64,000 bases of DNA from Thioalkalivibrio sp. ALE14 (lineage in GTDB: Bacteria; Pseudomonadota; Gammaproteobacteria; Ectothiorhodospirales; Ectothiorhodospiraceae): assembly GCF_000376845.1 (NCBI RefSeq), contig NZ_AQXY01000024.1, positions 68,916 to 132,915 on the forward strand, given 5' to 3'. Below, piece after piece: positions 17,374-26,194 of this stretch (position 1 is the first letter of the stretch; each line of letters begins with the position of its first letter). The notes beneath the pieces are model-generated. The model was not told the origin of the DNA, ran no database searches, and saw nothing but the letters and a program-made list of their open reading frames with translations. The translations under genes and the position numbers were made by a program.

Positions 17374-18259
17374 CGTCCCAGAAATCATAAAAGTTGAACC
17401 AGTTGTACGGGGCTTCTCGCACCCGGGCTTCCAGGCGGTCGGCATAGCGCTGTACCCACTGCGCCAGGACCTCGTCGCGTTGTCCGCGGGGGGCGTCGAT
17501 GGTCTCGGCAAAGGGCTCGAAGAAGATATCGTAGCGGTTGCCGCCGCGATAGAGCCCGAAGCAGAGGATCACCGGCACCTTGAGCACGGCAGCCAGCAAC
17601 AGGGGTCCCTGCGGGAACAGAGCCGTGTCGCCGAGGAAGTTGCAGGCGACCATCTTGTCGCTCTCGGCCACGCGGTCGCCCAGGGTGGCAATCAGCTCGC
17701 CGCGATCGAGGCACTCGCGGGCCTGGATCAGGGTCTCGGTACGCCCCAGGGGGATCACCGACGCGGCGACCTCGGGGTTCAGGGCCTCCAGGAACTGGGT
17801 GATGCTCTGGTTGTGGTCGTTGTACATCAGGACCCGCACGGGAAAGTCGTATTTGCCGACCGCCAGCGCGCGCAGGGCCTCGAAGCTGCCCAGATGGGCG
17901 CCGAGCAGGATCGCGCCACGGCCGCTGTCCACGTGTTCCAGGAAGGCCTCGCGGTTGTGTACCCGGATATCCAGGCAGGCGTCCTGGCCGGCGAGCAGGA
18001 AGACCCGGTCCAGGATCACCGCGGCGAAGCTGTGCAGGTGTCGCGCCAGGTCGGCCAGGCGCGGCTCGCGTTCGAGGACGCGGCGCAGGTAATTGCGGCT
18101 GTGGCGGCGCGATTGCGGGGCGAACAGCAGGAAATAGGCGGTGATTGGATACAGCAGGGCGCGGCTGGCGCGACGGCCCATATTCAGGGCCACCCACAGG
18201 ATGATGCGCAGGGCCAGAGGCGAGCCCCGTTCCGCCTGCTGGAACCAGGCGCGGCTCAT
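17360..18259 (-). CDS. LpxL-like lysophospholipid acyltransferase
   Basis: A 299-residue member of the lipid A acyltransferase-like family. The H-x(4)-E motif is in GAHLGSFEALRAL and a later Pro-rich strand reads FPQGPLLLAAVLKVPVILCF. A membrane-associated N-terminus is likely. In pigment clusters such enzymes are proposed to join the polyene chain to a glycerolipid. It overlaps the dehydratase stop at its start (ATGA) and the LolA-like start at its end, within an uninterrupted run of coupled genes. Confidence 0.87.
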   Translation of the reverse strand: MSRAWFQQAERGSPLALRIILWVALNMGRRASRALLYPITAYFLLFAPQSRRHSRNYLRRVLEREPRLADLARHLHSFAAVILDRVFLLAGQDACLDIRVHNREAFLEHVDSGRGAILLGAHLGSFEALRALAVGKYDFPVRVLMYNDHNQSITQFLEALNPEVAASVIPLGRTETLIQARECLDRGELIATLGDRVAESDKMVACNFLGDTALFPQGPLLLAAVLKVPVILCFGLYRGGNRYDIFFEPFAETIDAPRGQRDEVLAQWVQRYADRLEARVREAPYNWFNFYDFWDDASP

Positions 18260-18591
18260 GGGGATGGGGTGTCGTGGATCGTGACCAGCTGGCCGGAACA
18301 GAAGGTGACCGGCGATTCGCCTTCGGCCGCGACGACACGGAAGGCCTGGCGGCCGCCGCGCCCGGGTGGGTCGATCTCGATGCGGAATGCCGTCTCGGGC
18401 CCCAGGGGGGCGAGGAACTTGACCTGGGGCAGGGCCTCGACCGGCCCGAGGCCGTGGGCACGGGCCACCGCGGCGACCTGGTCGAGAATCACCACGCCGG
18501 GCACGACCGGGTGCCCGGGGAAGTGTCCGGGCAGGGACGGGTGCTCGGCGCCAATGCGGCGGACGGCGGACTGGACGGCAGGCGGCTGCAT
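18256..18591 (-). CDS. FabZ-like hotdog dehydratase, ApeI-like
   Basis: A short 111-residue hotdog protein. The FabZ-type signature HFPGHPVVPGVVILDQV gives the catalytic His and the active-site helix. With ApeP it would dehydrate 3-hydroxyacyl intermediates of the polyene. The start MQPPAVQS at 18591 gives a domain-only protein; upstream in-frame codons would overlap the AMP ligase. Thirteen bases separate it from the ligase stop. Confidence 0.85.
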   Translation of the reverse strand: MQPPAVQSAVRRIGAEHPSLPGHFPGHPVVPGVVILDQVAAVARAHGLGPVEALPQVKFLAPLGPETAFRIEIDPPGRGGRQAFRVVAAEGESPVTFCSGQLVTIHDTPSP

Positions 18592-18604
18592 GACGGCCGG
18601 CGGT

Positions 18605-19954
18605 TCAGGCGCACTGGCCGTGGTGGGCGAGCAGGTCCAGCAGCACCTGGCGTGGCAGCTTGCCGGTGGCCGAGCGTGGCAGATGCTCGACCCGCACCAG
18701 CGGGCGCGGCAGGAACAGCGGGTCCATGCATTCCGACAGGGCCGCCTGGATCTCGGCCTCGCTGCGCTCCGGCGCGACAACCAGCGCCGCCAGGCGGGTC
18801 ACGCCCCGGGTCTCGGCTTCGGGATCCGGCGGGATGAACACGCCGTCGAGTACCCCGGGGATCGCGTTCAGTCGCCGGTTCAGGTCGGCCAGCGAGGCGC
18901 GCTTGCCGGCAAGGTTGAGTTGATCGGCCAGGCGCCCCTCCATGCGGAAATGGCCCGCATCCCGGACCTCGATATGGTCCGGCAGCGGCACCGGTTCGGG
19001 GTGTTGCGGACCTTGAACCCGGGCGCGCCCGTCGTCCCCGGCATGGATGCGCACCCCGGTATAGGTGGTCCAGTCGGCCTCGCGCGTGGTCCGGCGAGTG
19101 GCGATGGCCCCCGCCTCGGTGCAGCCGTAGATCTCGTCCAGACGACAGCCGAACACGCGCTCGGCCTGGCCGGCGGTTTCCGGGTCCAGTGGCGCGGTGG
19201 CACACAGGATGCGCGCCGGTGACGGCCATTCGAGGCCGGCGCGCAGGCAGGCCTTCAGGTGAAAGGGTGTGGTGACCAGAACGGCCGGGGCACAATCGGT
19301 CAGTGCCGCGCGTACGTCGCCGGGGTAGAACGGACGTCCGGCCAGCAGGGCGGTGGGGCCCAGCAGGGCATACAGGACGGTCGACTCCAGACCGTACATA
19401 TGCTGCGGCGGGACCGTGCCAACCAGAGTGGGCGCCGGGGCGCCCGTCAACGCAAACGCCTTCAGCGCCTGGGAGCTGACCGCATGCAGGGCCTCCCAGC
19501 TGCGTGCATGCGCCGTGGGGGCGCCGGTGCTGCCGGAGGAAAAGGCCAGCACGGCGGTCTGGGTGCCGGGGATCTCCGGGATCGGACCCGTGGCCTCGCC
19601 GGCCTCGCCGCAGGCGGACACCCGCAGGATCGGGATCGCAATCTCGGCGTCCGGACCGTCCACCAGCGCGACGGCGTCCGGGTACTGACTGGCGATCTCG
19701 GCCAGGGTGGTGCGCCCGCGATTCGGGGGCAGCAGGTTCATCTGGCCGCGCAGCAGGATCGCGGCGAAGGCCACCGCGAAATGGTAGCGGTCCTGGCACA
19801 GGTTGAAGGCCGCCCGGGCCGATGGCATCCGCTCGGCCAGTGCCTGCACATCGGCGAGAAAGGCCGCGCGCGGGATCCACCGTTCGCCGATGCGCGCCAG
19901 CGGTGCGGGGGTGTCGGCGATCAGGGGTCGCAGGTTCGGTCGGGTGTCCGTCAC
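18605..19954 (-). CDS. Acyl/aryl-AMP ligase, ApeH-like
   Basis: A 449-residue adenylating enzyme. The P-loop-like FSSGSTGAPTAHARSWE is the ANL A3 core, DEIYGCTEAGAIATRR supplies the aryl/acyl-recognition loop, and RSATGKLPRQVLLDLL holds the catalytic Lys near the C-terminus. In characterised aryl polyene systems ApeH loads 4-hydroxybenzoate onto an ACP. The start is GTG at 19954, overlapping the stop of the membrane-protein gene as GTGA. Starter identity is inferred. Confidence 0.88.
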   Translation of the reverse strand: MTDTRPNLRPLIADTPAPLARIGERWIPRAAFLADVQALAERMPSARAAFNLCQDRYHFAVAFAAILLRGQMNLLPPNRGRTTLAEIASQYPDAVALVDGPDAEIAIPILRVSACGEAGEATGPIPEIPGTQTAVLAFSSGSTGAPTAHARSWEALHAVSSQALKAFALTGAPAPTLVGTVPPQHMYGLESTVLYALLGPTALLAGRPFYPGDVRAALTDCAPAVLVTTPFHLKACLRAGLEWPSPARILCATAPLDPETAGQAERVFGCRLDEIYGCTEAGAIATRRTTREADWTTYTGVRIHAGDDGRARVQGPQHPEPVPLPDHIEVRDAGHFRMEGRLADQLNLAGKRASLADLNRRLNAIPGVLDGVFIPPDPEAETRGVTRLAALVVAPERSEAEIQAALSECMDPLFLPRPLVRVEHLPRSATGKLPRQVLLDLLAHHGQCA

Positions 19955-20565
19955 GGGTGCCTCAGCATCCGGTGGTGGTCGACCCGCGCCAGTTCCACGA
20001 GGTAGGCCAGGAAGCCGTTACGGGGCTCGTCGCGCAGCAGCCAGCGGCGCAATGGGTACTCCAGCAGGAACAACCCGGCGAGCAGCAGATAGTTGATCCC
20101 GTTGGCGAACAGCGCCCAGATGGTCGCGGGTGCGAACAGCGCAAGCCACGCGGAGACGATCGCCAGGGCGCCGCAAAGTACGGCCCAGGTGACGGTCAGG
20201 TTGCGGGTGTAGCGATGCACCGCGGGGGTGTCGGAGGCCCCCATGGCCAGGGCGTAACGCGTGATCAACGGAGTGGAACGGGCGCGCAGCGAGCGGGCGA
20301 ACAGGAGCGACAGCAGCCCCATGATCAGTACCGGGAGGGCATAGAGCACCCAGTTGGCCACCCCGCCGAGTAGCAGCACCGCAATGCCCAGGGCCAGGAT
20401 GACAGCCAGTACGCCGCGACCGGTGATGGCCAGCGAGCCCCAGACCGTCACCAGGATCAGGGTCGCCAGGATGACCAGCGGCAACAGGGGGATCTCGAGC
20501 ATGACGCCGAGGATGACCGCGACCGGGTAGCTCAGGGCCACGCTGGCGGCGAGCGGGGTGTTCAC
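19951..20565 (-). CDS. COG4648-type membrane protein of the aryl polyene operon
   Basis: A 204-residue protein with about six hydrophobic helices (for example PVAVILGVMLEIPLLPLVIL and VANWVLYALPVLIMGLLSLL) and a basic C-terminus ending LARVDHHRMLRHP. Proteins of this kind accompany ACP and AMP ligase genes in aryl polyene clusters; their activity is not known to me. The start is a GTG at 20565 overlapping the ACP stop, and its own stop overlaps the ligase GTG, so all three are coupled. Confidence 0.85.
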   Translation of the reverse strand: MNTPLAASVALSYPVAVILGVMLEIPLLPLVILATLILVTVWGSLAITGRGVLAVILALGIAVLLLGGVANWVLYALPVLIMGLLSLLFARSLRARSTPLITRYALAMGASDTPAVHRYTRNLTVTWAVLCGALAIVSAWLALFAPATIWALFANGINYLLLAGLFLLEYPLRRWLLRDEPRNGFLAYLVELARVDHHRMLRHP

Positions 20566-20834
20566 GACGCGGCCCGGTTCGCCTCGATGTGGGAGCTCAG
20601 GGCGCGCAGGGAGGCGAAGATCTGGCGGTTGTTCTCGTCGTCCGAGCGGATTTGAACGCCGTAGGCACGCGAGATCGCGAGCGCCAGCTCCAGGGCATCG
20701 ATGGAGTCGAGCCCCAGGCCTTCCCGGAACAGTGCATCCTCGGGTTCGATGTCCTCCGGCGCGACATCTTCCAGGTTAAGACTGTCCACGATCAGTTGGC
20801 CGACTTCCTGTTCGAACGCTGTTTGCGATGCCAC
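20562..20834 (-). CDS. Acyl carrier protein of the aryl polyene operon
   Basis: A 90-residue ACP. The phosphopantetheine site is Ser44 in GLGLDSIDALELAL, within the DSL-type helix II motif, and the protein is strongly acidic (EDVAPEDIEPEDALF). The start is GTG at 20834 with a G-rich Shine-Dalgarno (AGGGGGAA) five bases ahead. It is the first gene of the operon. Characterised aryl polyene clusters have two ACPs; only this one is present here. Confidence 0.92.
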   Translation of the reverse strand: MASQTAFEQEVGQLIVDSLNLEDVAPEDIEPEDALFREGLGLDSIDALELALAISRAYGVQIRSDDENNRQIFASLRALSSHIEANRAAS

Positions 20835-21008
20835 GTGTTCCCCCTGTGGAAAAATGAGTGGTGTTTTGTGACGGCGTGCGAACTTTCGATTTGCACTGCG
20901 GTCTTCCTGCCCGGCGCCGATGATACCGACACCACGGGGCCCGTGGTACCCTCGCGACCAGCCCGGGGCGTCGTTCTGGGGCCGCGGTCGGGTAAGTGGA
21001 GACGTGAC

Positions 21009-22367
21009 TTGAGACAACCGGGACAGGAAGCCGCAACCGACGGCCGCTGCCAGGTGTTGGTGATTGGAGGCGGGCCTGCCGGTTCCACCGTGGCGGCCCG
21101 GCTGGCGCAGAAGGGCCGTGACGTGGTGCTGCTGGAGAAGGCCCGGCACCCGCGTTTCCACATCGGCGAGTCCCTGCTGCCGATGAACATGCCGCTGTTC
21201 GAGGAGCTCGGTATTGCCGAGGCGGTGCAGACCATCGGCATCCCCAAGCACGGGGCCGAGTTCACCATTCCCGAGGCCCCCGACACGCCACGCACCTACT
21301 ACTTCGAACGCGCCCTGAACGACGACACACCCGCCTCCGCCTATGAGGTGCGGCGCTCGGAATTCGATCACCTGCTGCTGGAGAACAGTGCGCGTCTGGG
21401 CGTCCGGGTTCTGGAAGAGGTGACGGTCTCCGACGTTGCCCTCGCCGACCCGGCCAGGGGCGGGACCCAGCAGGTCACCGCCCGCGACGCGGCCGGCAAC
21501 ACCCTGGCGTTCGAAGCCGATTTCGTGGTGGACGCCTCCGGCCGTGATACCTTCCTGGCCCGCCGCCTGGATCTCAAGGCGCGCAATCCCGAACACAACA
21601 GCGCCGCGATCTTCGGACACTTCAATCACGTGCCACGCCGCCCCGGACGCGATGCCGGCAACATCAGCATCTACTGGTTCCAGCATGGCTGGATCTGGAT
21701 GATCCCGCTGCGCGACGGGGCGATGAGCGTCGGGGCGGTCTGCTTCCCGGAATACCTGAAGACCCGCCGGACCAAGCCCGAGGCCTTCCTGTGGGAGACG
21801 CTGAAGCTCTGCCCACCCGCCTTCGAGCGGATGCAGGGGGCGGAGCTGGCGGGCCCGGTCAATGCCACCGGCAATTTCTCCTACCGCTCCAGCCGCGCCC
21901 ACGGTCCGGGCTACCTGCTGGTGGGCGATGCCTTCACCTTTGTCGATCCGGTGTTTTCCAGTGGGGTGTATATCGCCATGTCGGGGGGCTTCCGCGCCGC
22001 CGACGCCGTGGACCGCTGCCTGGAGCACCCGGCGCGTGCCGGTCGCTACCTGCGCGCCTTCGAGCGCGATGTGCGCCGTGGCGTGCGCCGCTTCTCCTGG
22101 CTGATCTACCGCTTCAACAGCCCGGTGATGCGCAAGCTGTTCATGGGGCCGCGCAACACCCTGGGCATGGAGCAGGCGGTGATCTCCCTGCTCGCCGGCG
22201 ATGTCTATCGCAACACCCGGGTACAGTGGTCACTGCGCGCCTTCAAGGCGGTCTACTACACCCAGATGGCACTGAACCTGCCGCGCGCCCTGGGCTTCTG
22301 GGCGCGGCGCCGGCGCAACGCGCGGCTGCATTTCACCGGCGGCACGACGCCCGAAGACGAGGCCTGA
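21009..22367 (+). CDS. Flavin-dependent halogenase, beside the aryl polyene operon
   Basis: A 452-residue FAD enzyme of the tryptophan/phenol halogenase family. The FAD-binding GGGPAG is at residues 20-25. The diagnostic WxWxIP is W228-I-W-M-I-P233, the F-x2-P-x2-S-x-G halogenase motif is F311 to G319 (FVDPVFSSG), and Lys80 in IPKHGAEF aligns with the catalytic lysine that forms chloramine or positions HOCl. The likely start is TTG at 21009 with GGAG seven bases before; an in-frame GTG at 20943 is the alternative. It diverges from the pigment operon, and I infer that it chlorinates the polyene aryl head group or chain. A free flavin reductase would be needed from elsewhere. Confidence 0.88.
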   Translation: MRQPGQEAATDGRCQVLVIGGGPAGSTVAARLAQKGRDVVLLEKARHPRFHIGESLLPMNMPLFEELGIAEAVQTIGIPKHGAEFTIPEAPDTPRTYYFERALNDDTPASAYEVRRSEFDHLLLENSARLGVRVLEEVTVSDVALADPARGGTQQVTARDAAGNTLAFEADFVVDASGRDTFLARRLDLKARNPEHNSAAIFGHFNHVPRRPGRDAGNISIYWFQHGWIWMIPLRDGAMSVGAVCFPEYLKTRRTKPEAFLWETLKLCPPAFERMQGAELAGPVNATGNFSYRSSRAHGPGYLLVGDAFTFVDPVFSSGVYIAMSGGFRAADAVDRCLEHPARAGRYLRAFERDVRRGVRRFSWLIYRFNSPVMRKLFMGPRNTLGMEQAVISLLAGDVYRNTRVQWSLRAFKAVYYTQMALNLPRALGFWARRRRNARLHFTGGTTPEDEA

Positions 22368-22377
22368 CTCGGCCGCC

Positions 22378-23049
22378 ATGGGAACGACGCGGGTAGGACT
22401 TCGGCGCATCGGCCCGGATGGCCTGGCCACCTTCGCGCTTTCCAATCTGCTGATCCTGGCGACCGGCGGCCTGTCCTGGCTGCTGCTGTGGACCCATGCC
22501 CTGCGCTGGTCGCGACGGCTTCGCTGCCCCGGAAGGGGCCGCTGCATCCTCGTGCTGGGGCAGCAACTGGAGGCCGGGGTGCCGGGTCCGGGGTACCGCC
22601 TGCGTCTGTTGCGCGCGGCGCGTCTGGCGCGGCGCAACCCCGAGGCCCGGATCCTCGTGCTGGGCGGGCAGACGTCCCCGGAGGGTCCGACCGAGGCCGC
22701 CGCAGGTGCTGCATTTCTGCGCCGCCGCGGCATTGCCTCCGAGCGCATCCAGACGGAGGATGCCTCCCGGCACACCCTGGAGAACCTGCGCAACGCGCGC
22801 GACCTGCTGGCACGGGAGCCGCATGACGACGAGCCGCTGGTGCTGATTACCAGCCGTTTCCATCTCGCCCGGTCGGCGGCGATGGCACGTGGCATGGGGT
22901 TGCACGTCTGCCCCTGTCCGGCCGAGCTGGGCTCGCGGGTATCGGCGGCCCGGCTGGCGCGGGAGGCCTGGATGCTCCACTGGTATCACGTGGGCCGGGG
23001 CTTCGCCCGCCTGATCCGCCACCGCGGCATGCTCGAACGCATCAGCTGA
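22378..23049 (+). CDS. YdcF/ElyC-family (DUF218) membrane-anchored protein
   Basis: A 223-residue protein with an N-terminal membrane helix (about 20-40) and a DUF218 domain: CILVLGQQLEAGVPGPGYRL, LVLGGQTSPEGPTEAA, TLENLRNARDLL and LVLITSRFHLARSA are the family landmarks. ElyC and SanA relatives act in envelope biogenesis and the exact chemistry is unsettled. It starts 10 bases after the halogenase stop, so the two are probably co-transcribed. Whether it takes part in pigment metabolism is unknown. Confidence 0.85.
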   Translation: MGTTRVGLRRIGPDGLATFALSNLLILATGGLSWLLLWTHALRWSRRLRCPGRGRCILVLGQQLEAGVPGPGYRLRLLRAARLARRNPEARILVLGGQTSPEGPTEAAAGAAFLRRRGIASERIQTEDASRHTLENLRNARDLLAREPHDDEPLVLITSRFHLARSAAMARGMGLHVCPCPAELGSRVSAARLAREAWMLHWYHVGRGFARLIRHRGMLERIS

Positions 23050-23059
23050 TTGCTCACCT

Positions 23060-23262
23060 CAAAGCACCTGAAGTGGCGCCGAAGGTCAAAGGCGATCAAC
23101 AGGAAGACGCGAAGATCGGAAGATAAACAGGGATTGATGGGCGCTGACCGGAGGAAACCGCCTTGGGCATAGCCCGGCGCTCAGTCAGACTCGACACCCA
23201 ACCCTTCCTGTCTTCCCATCTTCCTGTAAATGCTTTTTGGGTCTTTTCCGCGCGCCCTGTGG
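23060..23262. repeat. Dispersed CACGAAG inverted repeat, copy 3 (decayed)
   Basis: It lies between the convergent ydcF-like gene and valS. Inner arms AACAGGAAGACGCGAAGATC and CATCTTCCTGTAAATGC are intact; the outer arms have drifted (AAAGCACCTGAAG at left). The central spacer is longer than in copy 1 and unrelated in sequence. Confidence 0.78.
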
Positions 23263-23272
23263 TGACAGGCCC

Positions 23273-26050
23273 TTACATCGCGCGGATGCGTTCGCGCTGG
23301 GCGGCGAGCTGGTCGCGGGTGGCGTGCATCTCGGCGACGCGGTCGCGCTCCTTCTGCACCACCTCGGCCGGGGCCCGGTCGACGAAGCTCGCGTTGGAAA
23401 GCCGCTTCTCGCTCTGCTCGAGGTTCTTGTCGAGCTTGGCGATCTCCTTGTCCAGGCGTGCCAGCTCGGCATCCTTGTCGATCAGGCCGGCCAGCGGGAT
23501 CAGCAGCTGCATGTCGTCGACCAAGGCCATCGCGGATTCCGGCGCCTCGTCGGCGGCGTTCAGCCAGGTGACGCTCTCGGGCTTGGCGAGGAACTCCAGC
23601 AGGCCGCGGTGGCGCGCATAGCGCTCCTGGTCGGCGTCGTTCCAGTTCTTCACCAGCACCGGCAGCGGTTTGCCCGGGGCGATGTCCATCTCCGCGCGGA
23701 TGCGGCGCAGCCCGGTGATGAAGTCCTTCACCCAGTCGAGCTCGGCCGTGGCGGTCGCGTCACGCGGGAAGCCGTCGCGCGCCGGCCAGGGGCGCTGCAC
23801 CAGGAACTCGGTGTCGTCGCCAATGCCGGCGTGCGGCTTCACATTGGTCCAGATCGCCTCGGTGATGAACGGCATCACCGGGTGCAGCAGGCGCAGCAGG
23901 GCCTCGAGCACGGTCACCAGCGTGTTGCGCGTGGCGCGCTTGACCGCCTCCGGCGTGGCCTCGTCGTTCAGGACCGGCTTGGTCAGCTCCAGGTACCAGT
24001 CGCAGTAGTCGTGCCAGGTGAACTCGTAGAGCGTCTGCGCGGCGAGGTCGAAACGGTACGCATCCAGTTGCTGCGTGGCGGTCGCGGCGGTGGCGGCCAG
24101 ACGGTCAAGGATCCAGCGGTCGGCCAGCGTGCGGTGCTCCGCGGTATCGGCCGCGGCCGAGCAGTCGTGGCCCTCGACGTTCATCAGCACGAAGCGCGAG
24201 GCGTTCCACAGCTTGTTGCAGAAATTGCGGTAGCCCTCGATGCGGCCGAGGTCGAACTTGATGTCGCGCCCGGTGGTGGCGAGTGCCGCCAGGGTGAAGC
24301 GCAGGGCATCGGTGCCGAAGGCGGGGAAGCCGTCGGGGAAGGCCTTGCGTGTGGTCTTCTCGATCTTCTTCGCCATCTGCGGCTGCATCAGGCCGCGGGT
24401 GCGCTTGGCCACCAGATCGTCGGCGCTGATGCCGTCGATGAGGTCGATCGGGTCGATCACGTTGCCCTTGGACTTGGACATCTTCTGGCCTTCCGAGTCG
24501 CGGATCAGGCCGGTGACGTAGACCTCGCGGAAGGGCACATCCCCCATGAAGTGTTCGCCCATCATGATCATGCGGGCGACCCAGAAGAAGATGATGTCGA
24601 AGCCGGTGACCAGCACGCTGGTCGGGTAGAAGTCCTTCAGCTCCTGCGTCTGCTCCGGCCAGCCGAGCGTGGAGAACGGCCATAGCGCCGAGCTGAACCA
24701 GGTGTCCAGCACGTCCTCGTCCTGTTCCAGCGCCACCTCGGCGCCCAGGCCGTGCTTTTCGCGCACCTCGGTCTCGGAGCGCCCGACGTACACGTTGCCA
24801 TCATTGTCGTACCAGGCCGGGATGCGGTGGCCCCACCAGATCTGGCGCGAGATGCACCAGTCCTCGATGTTGCGCATCCACTCGAAGTAGGTCTTCGACC
24901 AGTTCTCCGGCACGAAGCGGATGCGGCCGTCCTCCACCGCCTTGATCGCCGGTTCGGCCAGCGGGCCGGCCTTCACGTACCACTGGTCGGTCAGGTAGGG
25001 CTCGACCACGGTGCCGGAGCGGTCGCCGCGCGGGACCATCAGCTTGTGGTCGTTGATCTTCTCCAGCAGGCCCTCGGCCTCGAGATCCGCGACCACGCGC
25101 TTGCGCGCCTCATAGCGATCCAGGCCCTGGTAGGCCTCGGGGACGTTCTCGTTCAGACAGGCGTCGATGGTCAGGATGTTGATCACCGGCAGGTCGTGGC
25201 GCTGCCCCATCGCGTAGTCGTTAAAGTCGTGCGCCGGGGTGATCTTCACACAGCCGGAGCCGAACTCGGCCTCGACATAGTCGTCGGCGATGATCGGGAT
25301 CTCGCGCCCGACCAGCGGCAGCCGGATCGTCTTGCCGATCAGGTGCTGGTAGCGCTCGTCCTCCGGATGCACTGCGACGGCGGTGTCGCCCAGCATGGTT
25401 TCCGGGCGTGTAGTGGCCACGGTCAGGTGGCCGGAGCCGTCGGCCAGCGGATAGCGGAAGTGCCACAGGTGGCCGGCCTCTTCCTCCGACAGCACCTCGA
25501 GATCGGACAGCGCGGTGTGCAGCACCGGGTCCCAGTTGACCAGGCGCTTGCCGCGATAGATCAGGCCCTCGTCATGCAGGCGTACGAAGACCTCGCGCAC
25601 CGCGTGGGACAGGCCATCGTCCATGGTGAAGCGCTCGCGCGACCAGTCCACCGAATCGCCCAACCGGCGCATCTGGCGGGTAATGGTGCCGCCGGACTGG
25701 CCCTTCCAGTCCCAGACCGCCTCGAGGAACTGCTCGCGCCCGAGGTCGTGGCGGCTCTTGCCGTCGGCGCCCAGCTGGCGCTCGACCACCATCTGGGTGG
25801 CGATCCCGGCGTGGTCGGTGCCGCCCTGCCACAGGGTGCGGTCGCCGTGCATGCGGCGGTAGCGGATCAGGGTATCCATCAGGGTGTGCTGGAAGGCATG
25901 CCCCATGTGCAGCGTGCCGGTGACGTTTGGCGGCGGCAGCAGGATGCAGTAGTTGGCCTCGCCCGTGGCCGGCGGCGCGAAGATGTTCGCGGCCTCCCAG
26001 CGTTCGTACTGGGTCTGCTCGATGCTCTTGGGGTCGAAGCTCTTGTCCAT
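23273..26050 (-). CDS. valS: Valine--tRNA ligase
   Basis: A class I aminoacyl-tRNA synthetase that charges tRNA-Val and edits mischarged Thr. At 925 residues the length is typical of gammaproteobacteria. The HIGH-type motif is in [15 protein letters not shown] near residue 45 and KMSKS in [14 protein letters not shown]. The CP1 editing insertion lies between them. The C-terminal ValS arm is a coiled-coil ([20 protein letters not shown]). A perfect TATAAT box lies 40 bases upstream of the ATG at 26050. Confidence 0.98.
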   Translation of the reverse strand: MDKSFDPKSIEQTQYERWEAANIFAPPATGEANYCILLPPPNVTGTLHMGHAFQHTLMDTLIRYRRMHGDRTLWQGGTDHAGIATQMVVERQLGADGKSRHDLGREQFLEAVWDWKGQSGGTITRQMRRLGDSVDWSRERFTMDDGLSHAVREVFVRLHDEGLIYRGKRLVNWDPVLHTALSDLEVLSEEEAGHLWHFRYPLADGSGHLTVATTRPETMLGDTAVAVHPEDERYQHLIGKTIRLPLVGREIPIIADDYVEAEFGSGCVKITPAHDFNDYAMGQRHDLPVINILTIDACLNENVPEAYQGLDRYEARKRVVADLEAEGLLEKINDHKLMVPRGDRSGTVVEPYLTDQWYVKAGPLAEPAIKAVEDGRIRFVPENWSKTYFEWMRNIEDWCISRQIWWGHRIPAWYDNDGNVYVGRSETEVREKHGLGAEVALEQDEDVLDTWFSSALWPFSTLGWPEQTQELKDFYPTSVLVTGFDIIFFWVARMIMMGEHFMGDVPFREVYVTGLIRDSEGQKMSKSKGNVIDPIDLIDGISADDLVAKRTRGLMQPQMAKKIEKTTRKAFPDGFPAFGTDALRFTLAALATTGRDIKFDLGRIEGYRNFCNKLWNASRFVLMNVEGHDCSAAADTAEHRTLADRWILDRLAATAATATQQLDAYRFDLAAQTLYEFTWHDYCDWYLELTKPVLNDEATPEAVKRATRNTLVTVLEALLRLLHPVMPFITEAIWTNVKPHAGIGDDTEFLVQRPWPARDGFPRDATATAELDWVKDFITGLRRIRAEMDIAPGKPLPVLVKNWNDADQERYARHRGLLEFLAKPESVTWLNAADEAPESAMALVDDMQLLIPLAGLIDKDAELARLDKEIAKLDKNLEQSEKRLSNASFVDRAPAEVVQKERDRVAEMHATRDQLAAQRERIRAM

Positions 26051-26090
26051 GATCGCGGGCGCGCTCGGGTCGGAATGGGGGAAAGCCGCG

Positions 26091-26096
26091 CATTAT
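26091..26096 (-). promoter_or_regulatory. Putative sigma-70 -10 box of valS
   Basis: On the minus strand this hexamer reads TATAAT, a perfect -10 match and conspicuous in a GC-rich gap, 40 bases before the valS start. The region where a -35 box would lie is all G and C, so recognition would rest on the -10 alone. Confidence 0.5.
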
Positions 26097-26194
26097 AACG
26101 GCGCGGCGCGCGCGCCGCCCGGGGCATCCGCCGTTGGTCGTGGCCTCCCGCGTATGCGGGCCCCGGCTGGTCCTCTGGTGGTTGCGCTGCTGTC

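Noticed and set aside
20835..21008. Promoters in the divergent gap between the ACP and halogenase genes
   Set aside because: Promoters must be here, but no pair of boxes with acceptable spacing stood out on either strand, so none is called.
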